Assembly: GCA_964450755.1 (NCBI GenBank)
Contig: CAYVDJ010000087.1
Span: 1-8,269, forward strand
Reading direction: 5' to 3'
Length of the DNA: 8,269 nt
From: JAADDG01 sp964450755
Lineage (GTDB): Bacteria > Campylobacterota > Campylobacteria > Campylobacterales > JAADDG01
Shown: piece by piece, positions 6,758-8,269 of the stretch
Position numbering within the stretch: position 1 is the stretch's first letter
How the letters are laid out: each line of letters opens with the position of its first letter
The notes under the pieces: generated by a model
Told to the model about the DNA's origin: nothing
Database searches by the model: none
The model's input: the letters and a program-made list of their open reading frames with translations, nothing else
Made by a program: the position numbers and the translations under genes

Positions 6758-7227
6758 TACAAATACCCTTTTTTCTTAAAATATGTCAATACTTTTTGAT
6801 AAACCGGCTTTTTAAAAGATGCTATATGATCAAAAATATGATTAGCCGGTACAAATTTATATGCGTTAAACTCCGGTATCTTTGTATTAAGATCTATTTT
6901 TGCTTCCGGCTTCAATCTTACCAAAAAATATTTTTGCATCTGTCCGTCATAAGGATACATTCTTTTTGCTATATTGTGAGGAAAATCATAACTGATCCAA
7001 TCAGGATATTCCGCAATGATTTCTACTTTATCCGTTCCAATTTCTTCTTTCAGTTCCCTAAAAAGCGCTTCTTTTTGAGATTCTCCTTTATCAATTCCTC
7101 CTTGTGGAAATTGCCATGCATTTTCTATATCATTTCTGTTTGCTATAAAAATTTCACATTTCAAAGGATAATAAGGCGATAAAATTACAGCTGCAACATT
7201 GGGTCTATATCTCTTTTTCTTATCCAT
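6757..7227 (-). CDS. rppH: RNA 5'-pyrophosphohydrolase (Nudix hydrolase)
   Basis: This 156-residue Nudix protein probably removes pyrophosphate from triphosphorylated mRNA 5' ends, which opens them to decay; the family also cleaves diadenosine polyphosphates. The Nudix box G-x5-E-x7-R-E-x-x-E-E-x-G is intact at 43-64, within W-Q-F-P-Q-G-G-I-D (38-46). The R-Y-R-P-N-V-A-A start, the Y-F-L-V-R-L strand and the C-terminal Y-F-K-K-K-G-Y-L match H. pylori HP1228/NudA. ATG 7227 is chosen because homologues begin right before the K-K-x-Y-R-P-N block. A longer start at 7266 would add 13 unrelated residues and would lie inside the divergent palindrome. The ribosome site is weak (GGAT about 9 bases upstream). 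It is the first gene of the operon and overlaps lysC by one base. Confidence 0.95.
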   Translation of the reverse strand: MDKKKRYRPNVAAVILSPYYPLKCEIFIANRNDIENAWQFPQGGIDKGESQKEALFRELKEEIGTDKVEIIAEYPDWISYDFPHNIAKRMYPYDGQMQKYFLVRLKPEAKIDLNTKIPEFNAYKFVPANHIFDHIASFKKPVYQKVLTYFKKKGYL

Positions 7228-7245
7228 TACCGCTATCCAATCATA

Positions 7246-7269
7246 TTTTTGATAGAATATTATCAAAAA
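7246..7269. promoter_or_regulatory. Palindrome in the rppH/hemW divergent promoter region, candidate operator
   Basis: The arms TTTTTGATA (7246-7254) and TATCAAAAA (7261-7269) are exact reverse complements around a 6-base centre. They sit in the 64-base gap between divergent genes. Each arm contains TTGATA, one base from the -35 consensus, and the centre overlaps TATTAT (7258-7263), a possible hemW -10. TATGAT on the - strand (7245-7240) could be a -10 for rppH, though with a short 15-base spacer. The TTGAT/ATCAA half-sites resemble those of CRP/FNR-family regulators, but they are 8 bases apart rather than 4. A dimeric regulator acting on both promoters is inferred. Confidence 0.45.
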
Positions 7270-7280
7270 ACTAATTAAAT

Positions 7281-7284
7281 GAGG
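7281..7284 (+). promoter_or_regulatory. Ribosome-binding site fixing the hemW TTG start
   Basis: GAGG lies 7 bases before TTG 7292. An in-frame TAA at 7286-7288 rules out any earlier start except a rare ATA, so this site and TTG 7292 define the hemW N-terminus. Confidence 0.6.
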
Positions 7285-7291
7285 TTAAATA

Positions 7292-8269
7292 TTGTTACTT
7301 TATTTACATATACCTTTTTGTGACAGTAAATGTTACTACTGTTCTTTTAACTCTTATACTACAAAACACTCTTTTATAGACAAATATATGAAAACAATCT
7401 GTAAACAGTTTGAATATGAATCTAAAGATCTAAAAAAATCTCAAATAAAAACTCTCTATATCGGCGGAGGTACACCCTCTTGTGTAAGTGCTGAAAAATA
7501 TGAGGTTTTTTTTGAAAAAGCAGCTTTTTATCTAAAAGATGATGCGGAAATTACCATTGAAGCAAATCCAAACAGTGCTTCAAAAGAGTGGCTTCAAAAG
7601 ATGAGGGAATACGGAGTAAACCGTATCAGTATCGGAGTGCAGAGTTTTTTTGAGGATAAACTGAAACTGCTTGGAAGAAACCATACTCCAAAAAGAGCAA
7701 AAGAGGCTGTTTTGGAAGCAAAAAAGGCGGGATTTGAACATATCAGTATAGACCTTATCTATTCAACCTCTCTGGATGACAAAAAAAGACTTCAAAAAGA
7801 GTTACAGGAGGCTTTTTCCCTTCCTGTTGATCACATCAGTGCCTACTCTTTGACGATAGAAGAGAATACACCTTTTGCAAAAAGAGATGATGTGCAAAAA
7901 GATGATGAAAATCTTGCTCTTTTTTTTGCGCAGGAGATAAAAAAAAGAGGTTTTTTTCATTATGAGATATCAAATTTCGGACGCTGCAAATCAAAACACA
8001 ATCTCGGTTACTGGAGTTATGAGGACTATATCGGTATAGGTGCGGGAGCTGTCGGATGCAAAGAGAGAGTGAGATACTATCCTCCTTCTGATATCCAAAC
8101 CTATATCGATAATCCCCTCTCATACAAAACAGAGAGGCTTTTGGATAAAGATATCAAACTAGAAAAGATATTTTTGGGTTTTAGATGTGAACTTGGAGTG
8201 GATAAGGATATATTTGATGAAAAAGAGATGATACGGATAAAAGAGCTTGTCAAAGAGAAAAAGCTGACT
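7292..8269 (+). CDS. hemW: HemW-like radical SAM heme chaperone (CPDH family), 3' end outside window
   Basis: 326 codons are visible and the frame stays open at the window edge; the family is usually about 350 aa, so little is missing. The N-terminus L-L-Y-L-H-I-P-F-C is followed by C10-x3-C14-x2-C17-S-F, the radical SAM [4Fe-4S] cluster motif. HemW proteins have Phe after the last Cys-x, where true HemN coproporphyrinogen dehydrogenases have a fourth Cys, so I favour HemW. Further family marks are I-G-G-G-T-P-S (57-63), E-A-N-P-N (90-94), R-I-S-I-G-V-Q-S-F (111-119), L-G-R-N-H (127-131), A-Y-S-L-T-I-E-E and H-N-L-G-Y-W. The usual G-P-G-A-H segment reads G-A-G-A-V-G. HemW transfers heme to apo-proteins; such genes are often annotated as oxygen-independent coproporphyrinogen oxidase. 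It starts with TTG preceded by GAGG and is divergent from rppH. Confidence 0.9.
   Translation, partial: MLLYLHIPFCDSKCYYCSFNSYTTKHSFIDKYMKTICKQFEYESKDLKKSQIKTLYIGGGTPSCVSAEKYEVFFEKAAFYLKDDAEITIEANPNSASKEWLQKMREYGVNRISIGVQSFFEDKLKLLGRNHTPKRAKEAVLEAKKAGFEHISIDLIYSTSLDDKKRLQKELQEAFSLPVDHISAYSLTIEENTPFAKRDDVQKDDENLALFFAQEIKKRGFFHYEISNFGRCKSKHNLGYWSYEDYIGIGAGAVGCKERVRYYPPSDIQTYIDNPLSYKTERLLDKDIKLEKIFLGFRCELGVDKDIFDEKEMIRIKELVKEKKLT

Noticed and set aside
6619..7182. 187-codon open frame on the + strand
   Set aside because: It is antisense to lysC and rppH, and its Phe/Ile/Arg-rich product is typical of a shadow of AT-rich coding DNA.
7228..7266. Longer rppH start at ATG 7266 (169 aa)
   Set aside because: The 13 added residues have no counterpart in homologues and would be encoded by the divergent palindrome; ATG 7227 gives the usual N-terminus.
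7249..7266. Canonical FNR/CRP site
   Set aside because: The half-sites TTGAT and ATCAA are present, but the spacing is 8 bases, not the 4 of the FNR consensus; only the palindrome itself is reported.
7279..7323. 14-residue ATG ORF overlapping the hemW start, as a leader peptide or evidence of a frameshift
   Set aside because: The hemW frame has its own ribosome site and a normal N-terminus from TTG 7292, so no frameshift is needed; the short ORF shows no repeated regulatory codons and no attenuator hairpin.
7836..8123. 95-codon open frame on the - strand
   Set aside because: It lies wholly inside hemW, whose conserved motifs are read on the + strand.
1..8269. CRISPR array, insertion sequence, rRNA or origin
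   Set aside because: No regularly spaced repeats, transposase, rRNA stretch or DnaA-box cluster was seen on reading both strands.

Overview
The window looks like chromosomal DNA of an epsilonproteobacterium (Campylobacterota). The clearest evidence is the gene order rppH-lysC-hobA-holB-folP. HobA is a DnaA-binding protein known only from this group, and as far as I recall the same order occurs in Helicobacter pylori around HP1228-HP1232, with a HemW/HemN-type gene close by. An AT-rich composition, short intergenic gaps and GTG/TTG starts fit. The genus cannot be fixed from sequence alone; a periplasmic rhodanese would suit a sulfur-metabolising, free-living member.

Layout. Bases 1-318 (+ strand) hold the end of a HepT-like (DUF86) toxin gene and an overlapping small unknown gene. 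They abut the 3' end of an elongator tRNA-Met gene (335-411, - strand). Bases 412-534 hold no gene; they contain a long bulged inverted repeat (421-483) that may be a weak terminator. From 535 to 7227 seven genes lie head to tail on the - strand. In transcription order they are rppH, lysC, hobA, holB, folP, a tandem-rhodanese gene and ligA. They overlap or are separated by no more than 13 bases, so they very probably form one operon. A 64-base divergent intergenic region (7228-7291) carries a perfect 9-bp-arm palindrome. hemW (7292 to the window end, + strand) starts with TTG and is cut by the window edge.

How the genes fit together. The operon combines replication functions (HobA and the clamp-loader delta' subunit for initiation and elongation, LigA for nick sealing) with folate synthesis (FolP), entry to the aspartate amino-acid pathway (LysC) and mRNA 5'-end processing (RppH). 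It looks like a growth-linked housekeeping operon. The exported rhodanese is the member that does not fit this theme.

Most of the window is ordinary core genome. I do not see a convincing undescribed system. The points most worth a second look are the divergent palindrome, a well-placed internal ribosome-binding site in lysC, the rhodanese with its inactive domain second, the internal repeat in holB and the toxin-like module at the tRNA 3' end.
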